A stretch of DNA of 64,000 bases, taken from positions 14,654,810 through 14,718,809 of the forward strand of contig NC_061817.1 in NCBI RefSeq assembly GCF_021462225.1. Reading direction: 5' to 3'. This stretch comes from Girardinichthys multiradiatus. Taxonomy: Eukaryota > Chordata > Actinopteri > Cyprinodontiformes > Goodeidae. How positions within the stretch are numbered: position 1 is the stretch's first letter; every line of letters begins with the position of its first letter. Position numbers and translations under genes: made by a program. The notes under the pieces are model-generated. The model made no database searches and was not told the DNA's origin. It was given only the letters and a program-made list of their open reading frames with translations. Below are positions 12,412-23,774 of the stretch, piece by piece.

Positions 12412-12720
12412 TTCTGATTCAAGTCATCAGACTTGCCCTGGATGAAATAAGAAATTTAGTTAATGAACTTAACGAAATCCCCGTTAATGCATCCCTGGAT
12501 ACAGTGAAAATTTAATAATTGAACATCAGCACGGTGACGTTTTAAACGTAATCAATCAGGCTCTTTCCGATTTGAACAGCGAACCGGCTCCACACAGCAG
12601 CAGCATTGAGGAAAATGATCCACCTGACACTCATCATAACCCTCTACGGTCACACTCCGCAGATCATCACGGGGTAATTTCAATACGGACTGTAGCAGTT
12701 AGTTCTAATCAAATAGAGCG
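12219..12720 (+). repeat. Partial tandem duplication of exon 8
   Basis: Positions 12219-12282 reappear at 12428-12491 almost unchanged (CAGACTTGCCCTGGATGAAA onward). The later part, 12306-12416 (CCACACAGC..ATTGAG..AAAATGATCCACC), reappears at 12589-12710. The second copy holds an extra ~100 bp between these two parts and an AGC repeat expansion. The copies differ by single-base indels that shift the reading frame, so at least one is non-functional. Confidence 0.85.
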
Positions 12721-13738
12721 AGATTCCTCCAGCTGTGGTTGAACGTGAACATTTTAATAACCATGAAATAAGGAGACCTTTTACCATACCGCCGCCCTGT
12801 CCAAGTAACGTTCCAGATTTTAGCAGCATTCTACAGACATCATGCGTATTATAACTTGAATTAGCCGACGCTGCGAGATCGTAACCAGACGTAACGACGT
12901 TGTGCAGCTGGAATTAGTGGGTGAAAATCTCAATCGTCACATCAATTTACTGTTACCGATGATGGAAATATGATCCTGCCTGCTTTCAAAACTTCCTCGA
13001 CGATTTAGTACAATCGAATGCAAATATACCTGTAGATAATAACATGGAATTTGTTCTTCAGGTTGTTAATGACCCCAGCAGGAGTTCTAAGCGTAAAGCT
13101 GCAGGAACGTTTAGACTGTGAACTGTTTAGTAAGAAATGCGTCATTTGTATCTTAAAACAATACCGGTAATCAGTTATGTTTTGCAATCAGCCTCGCACA
13201 CGTCTCTGATCCTGAGCTCACGGATCACCGTGCTGTAGAACTGGGGAGGAGATGGCAGCATCAGGCAGGCCTCGACGAGCAAACAGCAGTTACTTTTAGT
13301 GATATTGGTAAATTTGAAACCATTCTGAAGAGAAAAATTGTAGTGTTTCACAGAACCACGGGCTCTACTGCTCTGTGTAAATTTGAGACCAGTTTCCCCG
13401 ATCGTTCAAACCCTCTGTTTTTGCTGTTATTTCAAGGTCATTACTATGGGATAAAAAATCTCAAAGGTTTTATGGGGTGCAGATATATTTGTAATTACTG
13501 TTACGCCAGCTATCAGAATGCCAATACACACCATTGTGAAGGTTATTGTCCAGTGTGTCGAACATATAAATGTATGCAAGAGATTAGCAATCCTGTAAGC
13601 TGTGCAGGCTGTCAAAGAATCTGTCGTAATTCTTCATGTTTCAGCAGACACAGGGAACCGCGCATCAGAAATAGTGCTGAAAGGCCTATCAGTGACTGTG
13701 AGTTAGTAAAACTGTGTAAAGTATGCAAACGGATATAC
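12412..13738 (+). pseudogene. Family B DNA polymerase, Maverick/Polinton (adintovirus) type, N-terminal remnant
   Basis: From about 12930 coding-like segments appear in changing frames. One at about 12980-13130 is closed by stops and is followed by another in a shifted frame. The longest clean part is 13343-13738, cut by the gap. It shows the pattern seen upstream of the exonuclease/polymerase core in protein-primed PolB of Mavericks and adintoviruses: a short phrase GIKNLKGFMG, then CxxC, HxC, CPVC, CAGC, CFSRH and CKVC cysteine/histidine pairs (13500-13735). These would bind zinc. The polymerase catalytic motifs (DTDS etc.) are not present; they would lie in or beyond the gap, and the sequence after the gap is a MITE. 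At least three frame breaks lie between 12412 and 13343, so the copy is dead unless some are assembly errors. Ancient mobile or viral DNA in a host genome; family assignment is by motif only. Confidence 0.6.
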
Positions 13739-13838
13739 NNNNNNNNNNNNNNNNNNNNNNNNNNNNNNNNNNNNNNNNNNNNNNNNNNNNNNNNNNNNNN
13801 NNNNNNNNNNNNNNNNNNNNNNNNNNNNNNNNNNNNNN
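13739..13838. other. Assembly gap (100 N)
   Basis: Exactly 100 N, the conventional size for a gap of unknown length. It interrupts the polymerase-like reading frame, so the rest of that element may be missing from the assembly. Confidence 0.99.
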
Positions 13839-14025
13839 GGCTAGTCCTTGACAGCTGATGCCTCCCTGCTCCAACACACCTGAATCAAATATCTGATCAG
13901 CGTGTCCTCCAACTTTGGAAAGGCCTGGTAACAAGCCATTCATTTGATTCAGGTGTGTTGGAGAAGGGATGCATCTAAAAATTGCAGGATAGTTTCTTTC
14001 AAGGGACCGACTTGGGCACCCCTGT
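13839..14025. mobile_element. hAT-type MITE (5' end lost in gap)
   Basis: Contains a perfect 22-nt inverted repeat (13869-13890 with 13942-13963, core ACACACCTGAATCAAAT) and ends at 14025 in CACCCCTG, the terminal inverted repeat of the common fish CAGGGGTG-ended hAT MITEs. A relative lies at 35605-35802. Confidence 0.75.
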
Positions 14026-14116
14026 GATAGAGTTATTTTTCCCTTTATGCAGAAAGGAGTGGGAATCAAACCATGAGTTAAAAGGATGGTTGAAGCTGTT
14101 TATTGGGGAGGATATG

Positions 14117-14760
14117 GGAAGTGTCATAATGAGAATCAGGAGACTCTTGAGCCGGCACAAAACACGGAGACTGAATTAAAGATTTACATTGTTAATTTAA
14201 TAATATAAATGATGTTTGATCCGGAAGTGTGACAGCAGATAATTTGGAAAGTGAAGAGTAAGTTTGAAGGCTTACATCTTGTGGATTAATTATGTTCAAG
14301 GAGAGGTGAGCAAACCATGGAGGCTGAGGCTTGCAGGCTGGTGTGCTGCAAGAGTGAAACTCCTCCAGCAGGTGAGTGGTGTTGGAGGGTTGACAGGCAG
14401 GACTTAGAGGCTGAAGCAGCGGTTCTGAAAATCCATCCAGAAGATCCACAGGAGTCATAAGACTGCAGTAAATACAGTTAAGTATTTATCGAAGTCGGTG
14501 GGAGGCAAACCACGAAGGGAGTTTCACGAAGTACAAACCAGAACAATATCTCACGGGTGGAGAACCACACTAGGCAAGTCAATACTCTGACAGCTTTTCA
14601 CAAGTTCCAGCAAACAGCACTCCTTGCGCTCCGTGGCTTGACATCCGTCCAGGGGATAACTGGGCACCAGGAAGAAGATCGATACTACAGTCATACACTG
14701 TAAACCCCAACATCTATACCAACTTATAATATTTATAGACATCACACTCAGAACCGTTTT
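14117..14760 (-). mobile_element. Sushi-type gypsy leader/LTR fragment
   Basis: 14117-14280 resembles 28370-28560 (shared TGTCATAATGAGAA, GGCACAAAACACGGAGACTG, GATAATTTGGAA.GTGAAGAG), which there lies directly upstream of a minus-strand gypsy gag. 14395-14415 also matches 29185-29210 (GACAGGCAGGA.TTAGAGGC). It is therefore a 5' leader/LTR fragment of the same retrotransposon family, inserted in the same orientation. No coding part accompanies it. Confidence 0.65.
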
Positions 14761-15549
14761 TAGTCTGCCATACTTAAAACATCTGGGCTTTGAGAACGAT
14801 AAACTTTAATAGTGCAGTTGTAGCAAAGCTTTTGAGTTAATCAAGATGACGTTGACGGTCTTTTGGTCTGTGCCACGAATTTGAAAAATCAAGATGGCTA
14901 CCCAATTCAGTTGAGGTGAGCGCAGTGCAAATTCGGAAGAAACGTTATTAAATAAGGCTTTTGTGGTCTTGTTTTGTAAGATTTGTCAAGAATAATAACA
15001 TTTATTGTTTAAGAACTTTTTTTTTTTTAGTGACTGTAGTGGCTCAAAGCCAAGTTAGCAGGCTACCTAAGCTTGCTAGCTAGTCCTTTACAAGGTTAAA
15101 GTTTATGGTCACATCTTGGACAGCGTCAAGCTTCGCCAGTCTTCGACTGTGATTATTGTCATAAGTCTCTTATCCCTGCTCGTGCTAAGCGGTCTAATTT
15201 GCAAAGTAAAACATTTTCATTAATCACCAAAAAACTATAATACAGCTAGTTGTAGTCTCTGACGGATCAGCCGAGTAGTTCACTAACACAATTTAGGTTA
15301 GCACTGAAGTTGCGTTAGTCTAGTTACTTTTATTTATTGCATTATCCAGCTCGAAAAACAAATGGCATTACATTACATGTTGCATTTATTGGCATGGTCA
15401 AATCTTCAGATGTGATCAATGGACAGTATTGTTGGACATTTGGCTGCAGCGAATGGGCCCATCTTTATATAAAAAGAAACGCATTGATAACAATTACTAT
15501 TAATTAAAGGGCTATCAGAACCAAAAAACTGAATGGTATTAATTGCATG
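14761..15549. other. Unassigned stretch
   Basis: No open frame of note and no transposon ends I can name. The segment around 15040-15130 (AGCTTGCTAGCTAGTCC) is slightly GC-richer. It could be an upstream part of the zinc-finger/SAMD unit that follows the solo LTR, but there is no direct evidence. Confidence 0.4.
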
Positions 15550-16475
15550 TGTCACAGAGTGACATTTTTGGACTCTGTTTGTGGCTTTGTGTTTGTTGAG
15601 CTTTTGCTTAGATTTTTCTATTTTGGTTTTTGTATCATGTTTTCTTTTCTCCCTCTTCCGCCTCCTAGTGTTTACTTCTTAAGTTCTTTTATGGTTGTTT
15701 TCTTATTACTTTGTATGGTTTATCATTATTATTATTATTATTGTAATTATTATAGTTCTTGGTCTTCCCTGGATTCTCTAGTTTTATTTTTCTTTAGTAT
15801 CTTTGTGTTCTATTGTGTTATATTATTTGTTCCTTTGCACTCTTCTTGTTTACTAGTTTATTTTCTGTTTCCTTTCCAGTTAATTCAGTCAGTGTTGTTA
15901 GGTTTGTTTACTTTTGTATTCAGGTTTTCTTTATAGGTTCTTTGTTTGTTCTTAGGTTGTTATTGTTGTTCCTATGTTCCCTCTAGTTTCTCTGTTTACT
16001 TTAGTCATGATTATTCTAGTTTTCTTATTCCCTATTTGATTATTTATCTTTGTCTATAGGTTTGCTTGGTCTGTGTTTCTGTTTATTGTTTATTAGTTAC
16101 TTTGCCCATCCTCATCCTTTGTATTTGTTTCACCTGTTCCTTCTGCTTCCCTGCCTCCTTGTCACACCTGTTCCCTGTTTTCTCTGATTACCTGCCCTTT
16201 GTTATCCCTCAGTATATTAGTTGGTTTTGTGTCATTGTTTGTTGCTGGTTCCTTGTGTTTGTCATACCCTGTTCTCAACCCACGTATTTGTGCTGAGTTT
16301 TTCCCTGTTCCTGCAGAACCGATCTTGTAAGTTTTTGGATCTGGACTTTGTTTGTATCTGCAGCGCCTTGTTTGGTTTCTTTGATAACCTCTGGAAATAA
16401 AGCTAAAAACCTTTTACAACATGTTGCTGCCCAGCTCGTCTGCACTTTGGTCTGCCCGCAAACCCCATTATGACA
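15550..16475 (+). mobile_element. Solo LTR with 5-bp target-site duplication
   Basis: A 926-bp, T-rich, pyrimidine-biased segment starts TGTCACAGAG and ends CCATTATGACA, giving the terminal inverted repeat TGTCA/TGACA. It is flanked on both sides by the same 5-bp sequence GCATG (15545-15549 and 16476-16480). A poly(A) signal AATAAA lies near 16398, about 77 bp before the 3' end. No internal retroelement sequence accompanies it, so it is a solo LTR left by LTR-LTR recombination, probably of a Ty3/gypsy element. The long hydrophobic open frames inside (15547-15936, 16066-16296) are composition artefacts. Confidence 0.88.
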
Positions 16476-16480
16476 GCATG

Positions 16481-17145
16481 TTAAGTACTAAACATTGTAA
16501 CCTTGCCAAACATGCATTTATGGAATCAATATTAAATGTTTATAATAGAGGTAGTATACCAAAAAGATGTTTGTCATTGGCATTGTATCCAGTTAGACCA
16601 ATACAATAAAATAACATAACAGTCTTGTATTATTTCTTTCATATGCTGTAGGTTAAAGTGGAAAGTACATTTTGAAGAATTTAAAGAAGCACCTAAGTCT
16701 TGTGGAAATACAGGTATGATCACAGATTGTTTACTGCAAATAACCCATGTCAAACACACTTGTAACTAACATAATGCATTAGTATTAAATATTTCCTTTC
16801 TTTCTCTGCTTATGTTTTTAAGGTTGACTGTATGGGACCACAGATTTCTGCTCTGGTCCATCTGTTCTGATGAAAACCTAGAAAAGGTTTTACTGCTTCA
16901 CTTCAGTGGCCGAGGTACATATTGTCTCTGACATATTATATATATCAACATGTAGACATCGGAATTACAGGTTATTAGCTTTAATTAGTACCCAACTGCT
17001 ATGTGCATTTGTTTTTATTTCAGGTTTGAAGTTATTCACTGGAGTGGAAATGCAAGCTTTGCTCTCTAATTTTAAACACAATAGAAAAATTATTCACACA
17101 TTATTTGTCTTAATAATGTCTGTATCATGCCAGTTTTTCCAGAGT
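16481..17145 (+). other. Possible upstream part of the zinc-finger pseudogene
   Basis: No intact coding sequence. A short interval at 16820-16910 and the ATTTCAG at about 17017-17023 look like exon/acceptor remnants, but I cannot assign residues to a domain. Confidence 0.3.
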
Positions 17146-20100
17146 TAATCCTTTGCAATGTCTTTATGACAACTGTTTTTGCACATTTCCATCATTCAAT
17201 GCAATGAAAACCCATATATCTCGGTATCGTGATGCAGATAATTCTGTGCACAAAGAGGCACAAGTATATTTCACATGAACTTTGTGTGACTTTAAGAAAC
17301 TTTTTAGTGAGGCCAAAATCTTTAGTTATTTACGAAGCCATTTAAGGATGCATAAAATGGTAGAATGCCCTTTCAAAAACTGTAACTACCGCACAAATGC
17401 TTACTCATCGTTTAATGCTCATAAGTCTAGACAACATCATGGAGGTTCAGACTTTGATGAAAATGCTGTCTCAGCAGTAAACGACAATGCTACTGAAACA
17501 TCTGTTATGCTTTCTGATGAAGATCTTGCTCATTATGAGGATGCAGAGATGTTTGAAGATCTAGAGGATGATAATAGTCAGCGGGATCTTGACAATTTGA
17601 AAGCACAACTGCAACTTAATCTGGCTTTGTTTTTAAAGATGAAAACTGTACTTCATGTTTCAGACATGGCAACTCAAGAAATGATAAAGCATTTGGTTGA
17701 GTTGTTTACTTTGTCCCAACCTCTCATCAAAAGAACCATTGAGAATGTGTTTCAGAACCATAATGTTGTAGCTTCTGAAACTTTAGTAAATGAGAAATAG
17801 TTAGTTCTGTATCCGACAGTAATATTCTTGCCACTACAACAGCCAAAGGAGAGGTATTTTCCTCACACAAGAGACACAAAACCTTAATTGAGAAAAAGTT
17901 TCCTTTTGTTAGTCCTGTTCAGTATGTTATTGAAGCAGGGCACACAGCAGTACATATTTCAGTTCTTCAGATGATTCAACAAATATTTCAACACTGACAT
18001 CCCTGAGAAAATGAAAGAAACGAAGGCAAGCCCAGGTGGTTATTATGCAAGCCACCATGATGGCTCTTACTTTAAAGATAATAACTTTTTTTTCTTCAGA
18101 GGACCTACTCTTGTACATTGATGACATAGAAATAGCAAATCCACTTGGCACATCACGAAAAATTCACAAACGAAGCACAATACCGGATTTTTGCTGATCT
18201 CCCATGTAAACACAGATCAGCCTTGCATGTCATTCAACTAGTAACTCTATGTAACTCTATGACCTTGACAGATTTGGGTATGAGAGAGTTCTCGGTCCTT
18301 TACTTAAAGACATCCGTACTCTTAAAGAAGATCGAGTATTCATAGAGTCTCTTGGGAAAGCAGTCTGTGGCACTGTAATGTGTTTGGTGTCTGACAATCT
18401 GGCGGCTCATTGTTTGGCAGATTTTGCTAAATCATTTAGAGCCACACATTTTTGTAGATTCTGTACTGCTACTCAAGATCAGTTTCAGACACATGAAGTT
18501 AGGGATGGGGAATTTATTTTGAGGACAAAAGGAAGTGTCAGAGTTAGACACATTAATAAACTCAGAAAAGGTATGCAATGAAGACACAAGCGAGTTAAAG
18601 TTATCTTTGGATGGCCAGGGAGGGACAGTCCATTCTCTCAGAAGAGCTGCCTGGTGTCACAGCCTTTTATTAAAGAATGAAAAAAAAAACACTCATGTTA
18701 CAGCATCGTGGGTGTGGCTGCACACAGTTTCACAAATACAAGTCCTACTGAATAAAACTGGTTCTGTCCAGATACTGATCCAGCACACACGTCCACATCT
18801 GGCATTCAAGGACACGGAGATTGGCTGGGGTCCGAACAGACTGCTTCCCAAACTCCTCCACACACACACAAGTTCCTGCTCAGTCTGCATAGCAACCACC
18901 CAAATGCAACTCTAAGACAAGATGACAATTCTGTTAATACTTCATAAAAGTACTTCAAAGATAAATGTAAAAAGTATTCAAACCACTTCTATCAAAGTTC
19001 ACCAAACTGAATTGATGGAAATGTATTTTACTGGTAAATCATGAGGATAAAGAATCTTTTTAAACTAAGTAATGATAATTTATGTACAAATCTTCCAACA
19101 CAAGCCATGCTGGTGTTGTGCAAGCAGTGACAGAGGGGCAATGCCAGCAACAGTGTGGGGTCCAAAAAGACTACAGCGTTTCCCCCTGATGTTCTCCACA
19201 ATCTGTTTGAGGGCGTTGTACCTGTAGAGCTGGCACTGTGTTTAGGCAAGATGCAAATATTTTACTCTTGAAGATTTAAACAAACGAATATTCTCCTTCC
19301 CATACAAGCACACAGACAAGGTTGACAGGCCCCAGCCTATCCCAAAAACATTTGCAGCAAAGCACACTATATGTGGCAATGGCAACGAAAATGCAACTTT
19401 GCTTAGACTACTACCTTTGAATATCGTGATAAGATTCCTGAGGGTCATCGGACATGGTCCGTTCTCATGGATTTAAAAGACATAGTTGAATTAATGTTCA
19501 TAGTGGAATTAATGTTATCTCCGACATTTACAGAAGAAACCATTCAGTACTTGCAGTCAAAGCTACAGGATCACAGACAAATCCTACAGGAAGTTTTTCC
19601 ACATTTTCAACTCCATCCTAAACATAACTACATAGAACACTACCCTTACCTCATTTGCTGTTTTAGACCTCTTGTTTACTATTGGACGATGAGGTTTCAG
19701 GAAATACATCGCTTTTTCAAGCGAGTTGTTCATGACACACAAAACTTCAAAAATGTACTGAAAACATTAGCTACCAGACACCAGGACATGGTGGCTTTCT
19801 ACCTCAGCTCTTTATCTTTTTTCAAACCTCACCAGCAAACCTTTAATGTCACATCTGTAAATGTCTTTCAAAGAAAAGACAGGCAGTGACATCATCTACT
19901 CAACATCAAGAGTCACTATTGATGGAAGTGTAGAGTTGGCATGTTTGTTTCTGCTGGTCATGGGGAGGGTTTGTCGCAATTTTGCAAGGTTGAAAATATT
20001 TTTGTAGTTGACAACGAAGTCAGTTTTATCACTCGAGATCACAAATCCGACTACACTGAGCACCTGTGATCCTCTGAACTTTCTGCTGGGAATGATACAT

Positions 20101-20172
20101 TACTACTTTCAGCTTACACCATTGAAGGCAAACTCCTTCTGACACTGAGAAGATACATTTTGTTGAACTAAT
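17146..20172 (+). pseudogene. C2H2 zinc-finger / transposase-like protein, decayed
   Basis: Resembles a large, multi-copy teleost family of unnamed proteins. A first degenerate finger (C-x4-C..H-x3-R, 17158-17220) has lost its last His. A second, intact finger lies in 17282-17440 (CPFKNCNY..HKSRQH). An acidic stretch and a helical region (to 17800) follow. Later pieces carry CRFC (18453-18464), a DVLHNLFEG motif (19188-19214) and a C-terminal block PKHNYIEHYP..PLVYYWTMRF (19617-19709), ending at the stop near 20172. The HD-LFEG and HYP-PLV-W-MRFE pattern recalls the tnp2 transposases of EnSpm/CACTA elements; that link is inference. Many stops and frameshifts (for example around 17990-18160 and 20067) and an insertion at about 18610-19145 show it is dead. 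Confidence 0.6.
18610..19145. mobile_element. Insertion of unknown family inside the zinc-finger pseudogene
   Basis: Protein similarity to the host unit stops near 18610 and resumes near 19150. The intervening ~535 bp includes an A-run (18681-18690) and CA-rich patches but no identifiable open frame or terminal repeat. It is either a retroelement fragment or a diverged intron. Confidence 0.35.
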
Positions 20173-21029
20173 AGTTTGAAGCTTCTAGATCCTTGCAGTG
20201 ATTTTGGTGGCATATTTCACTCCTCATTCATAAAATACAAGACAAAAGTGTTAAGTTTTAATTGTTACTATTTTGGTTTTTACAGAAAGACACAGAACGA
20301 AAATCAAGATAAATGCTCCCCAGACGTTTTTGTGACCTTAAACGGTCATCAGAAGCACTGGCCCAGCACTTTTGTTCTCCCTGCTTTTTCTTTTGAAGTA
20401 GAGCATGTACTTGAAGACGGAAACCAGGTTTACAAAAAGTCTCGCAAAAGATTAAAGTTACCTGATGTTAAACTCACTGTGTTCTGGAAAAAATGGTTGA
20501 AACAATCTTTAGCTACAAACCATACCCAAATGAAAGCCAACTGCCGAAGGTAGCGGAAGCCCTAATTAACGCCCATCCATGTCTTTCACAGCGTGGTAGT
20601 CACAATCCTTGGTATGGCTGGAAAGTCCTCTTGGGGACTTATCGAACAGTAATGGCTAAATCTGGCTGTGCAGAGGTTGCTGTCAATGCAGGCAGGAGGA
20701 GCAGAAACAATCCTGACTATGACCATCCTCATTCCAACATCAAGAAAGCTAGACATTCTGAAATCAACTTTCTTCTTAACTTTCCTAAAGGGGCGAATCA
20801 GATGTCCCTTGAACAGATGAGACTGCAAGTACTAGAAGAAAGCAAAAAGCCTGAAAAAAAAAAAAGCTGTCCATCGAAAGGTGCATGCAGACAACTTTTG
20901 CTTTAGGATGCCAAGAGATTGTGAAAGGAGATCTACTGGTAAATGATCATTTGATCAGATGGCCAGCACTGCAGACTGAGTCACAGGTAACATTTTTTGG
21001 TCTATATGAAGTTGTGTATGACCCTTGTG

Positions 21030-21640
21030 CTACAAGTATTTTATCTGTGTGATTATGTGGGAGAAGAAAGTTTCCTAATTTAAAAATGATGAAGAGACAA
21101 CTGGTTTCCACTCAAAGCCGACGCGGGGGACCTTTTATTCAGAACACATCTCATAATACATCTTCATACAAAATCCCAAAGAATCCCAAAATCCCTTTCA
21201 AGATATATATACAACAGTCATATCATTGTTGTTTATGTGAAACTTTTTGACCATTCAGATGTACCCTTTCACTTATGCACATTTTGGCACTCACAACATT
21301 GATTCTCAAGCGTAGTTCCAGGAATACAGAACCCACAAACATCTGCAGGAAATCAAACTGGTCTGCGTGACAGTTTGTACCATAACACTTTCATCACTCC
21401 GGTCAACTCCCCATTCCTGAGCTAAACTGGACTGCTGAACTAATGTCAAAGCGACCAGGCAGGATTCAGGATAACTGTTTCCATCCAGACTACAAATTTG
21501 CTTCTACAATAACAAGTCCATCAGTCTTTCCTCACACCAAGACTGTTTCCTTATCTATCTTGTTCCCAGACAGGCCTTGAATGCTGCTCAGAGTGACCTT
21601 TCCCTTATGCCCAGAACAATCTACACAGAATTCATTTTAA
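21030..21640. mobile_element. Unclassified insertion in the SAMD3-like unit
   Basis: About 600 bp separating two SAMD3-like coding pieces. It contains CTTTTATT near the left side, like a reversed poly(A) signal, and is richer in C than its surroundings. It may be a minus-strand LTR or LINE tail. No coding potential. Confidence 0.3.
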
Positions 21641-21641
21641 A

Positions 21642-21840
21642 TGGTAAATGGACTGAACTTATATAGCGCTTTTCCAGTCATAAAGACCACTCAAAGCGCT
21701 TTACACTAGAGCCACATTCACCCAATCGCACTCACTAACGCTCACACACATCAACATATGGCAGGAGGAAGCTGGAATTGAACCCACAACCTTCTGATTG
21801 CAAGACAACTACTCTTCCTACTGAGCCTCGTTCTGACATA
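21642..21840 (-). mobile_element. tRNA-derived SINE
   Basis: Read on the minus strand, a tRNA-like head has box A (GGCTCAGTAGGAAGAG) and box B (GGTTCAATTCC, in ...GTGGGTTCAATTCCAGC). The body ends in AAAGCGCTTTGAG and GCGCTATATAA and then CATTTACCATTT. The same head occurs at 34811 and 36104. Confidence 0.8.
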
Positions 21841-22249
21841 TGGTAAAAACAATAGTAACACTTTTTGATCTACCAAACGAAGCTTTACGCTTCCACATTT
21901 GCAGGTGTTTGCTGAATTTCATCGCATTACCAACGTGAACCTGAGGAACCCATTCTACGCAGAGTTTGATCACCATACACCCACAAAGACTGGATTGTAC
22001 AGACAGAAGGCATCACGCACTGGTAAGATAGCAGAGGCACTACAGAAGATTCTTTTAGCCTATGACATTCAGGTACTAAACTGTAATTTATCTGTTTTTC
22101 AATTAGGTGTTGGGTTTGCCACAGGGCTGTATGTGGTGTTGTGTGGCATACTTTGTGTGCACTTTTACCAATCTTGTTTTAGTAAAAAATATTATTTTTT
22201 TATATTTTTACTGTTCTTTGCATAAAGATATATAAAGTACTACAGGGCC

Positions 22250-23325
22250 ATTCAACTAAGGTGCTCTGGGGACCACAGATTCCAAGGGCCAACAGCTCAG
22301 GGGCCAAACACCCAGCAGTTAGTAATTTTTTACATCTATAGATATTTACACACATAAAAAAACAAGTTTGCCTTTTAAATTTATTTTAGCACTGAATAAT
22401 TGGTACAATGATCCTAACATATAACCTAAAATGTCTTCCCATGTAGAAGTAACATAATGGAACAAAAAAAAACACATTCTTTCTCCTGTTTAGAAAAAAT
22501 ATTATTCTGACATCTGATATGCAAAATCTTTACACGAGTTTATTTTACTTCTCTTGTTTTTATACTATGAGGCAGAGATGGAGTGGTGGTCTGAATTTAA
22601 ATAATAACACTATGAAACTCGAACTTTAACGAGTGACAGATCTAGACACCACATGCTAGTGAGAAAAAATGCATTTCTTTAACTGAACAATGGCAGAACA
22701 ATCAGCTTCAAAAGATGTAAGAGCTATGCACAAGCAATGATGCTGGCGCTCATTTGTTAAGGAGGAACAAGTATTTGTTTTAATAGCATTCATGTGAGAA
22801 AAGCACGACTCGCATGTGCATGTGGACCCAAACATAGGACATTAATAGCCAGTTCTTTGCAGAGCCCCTTCATTGATGTGAGGTGACACAAGGAACTGCA
22901 GCACTTCAGATAAACCTTTGTGTCTACATATGGCTCCAAAATAAACTGACACGAACCCATCATCCAGCATTTGAGTCAGAAACGCACCGGCTCTGATGTG
23001 TTTGCACTCTGATGAAAACACGACAATTTCCTCCCGAAAGTCACAAACCCTTCTGAGAGCATTTCCCTTACTTAGCCAGCGGACATCGTTATGAAGGAGC
23101 AAGTATTTATTTTCAACAGACATGTCAGCGATCAGACTGCGAAACAGTCTCTGCTGCAGGTTGGATGATGATCGGATAAAGTTCATAATAGACATAACTG
23201 AGTCCATGGTTTTTTCAAGTTGGGTGCACAGTTCACTGGTGGATGAGGGGTATTTCTCATGTATTTCTTCTATTAAATGGTCATCTGTGGACTCTTGCTT
23301 TTTTTTGTGTCTTTTTTATGTCATT
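22250..23325 (-). mobile_element. hAT transposon remnant (ZBED/FAM200-like transposase)
   Basis: The minus-strand frame 23207-22842 (121 aa, extending a little upstream to about 23285) matches the hAT transposase segment that carries the conserved motif HNDVRWLSKGNALRRV followed by DFREEI. It continues to AGAFLTQMLDDG. Only this middle-to-late part is open; the N-terminal BED finger and the C-terminal dimerisation part are absent. The left edge CAGGGCCATTCAACTA (about 22244) resembles a hAT terminal repeat. It sits between two SAMD3-like coding pieces and is in the opposite orientation. Confidence 0.7.
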
Positions 23326-23774
23326 CAAAGAAGAACAAGACATCATCGTGAGACGAATCTTATCTCTACGTGCACTTTCCATCTACCTACAAGAAGATGA
23401 CTCAGACCTCTTTAAAAGCTACAATGTATGAATTATTTATTACACCTTTCTAGTACAACAGTTTATAGATGTACTTAAACAAGTTGAATTTTACCTCACT
23501 GTTAATTATTATTGTTAATGTGACTCAAATTAGACCATTTATATCTTTCAGCAAGATGGAGAACCAAATGTCTCTGAGTGTCCTCTTGCTCTCCTCACAG
23601 CTTCTGCAAACATCTTTAGACCAGGCGATGTCCCTGTTGTCGTTGAAGGGAACATTGTTGTCATTGAAATTCCAAAAATGCTTGATGCATTCTTACTGTT
23701 GTTTGGCCTGATTTATGTGTTTAATATTGAGTATCCAAAAATGAGCTCTTTGAAGAGTAAAACAAGTTTCCAGT

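Noticed and set aside
15547..16296. Two long hydrophobic frames resembling membrane proteins
   Set aside because: They lie entirely inside the T-rich solo LTR, and the Phe/Leu/Val content follows from base composition.
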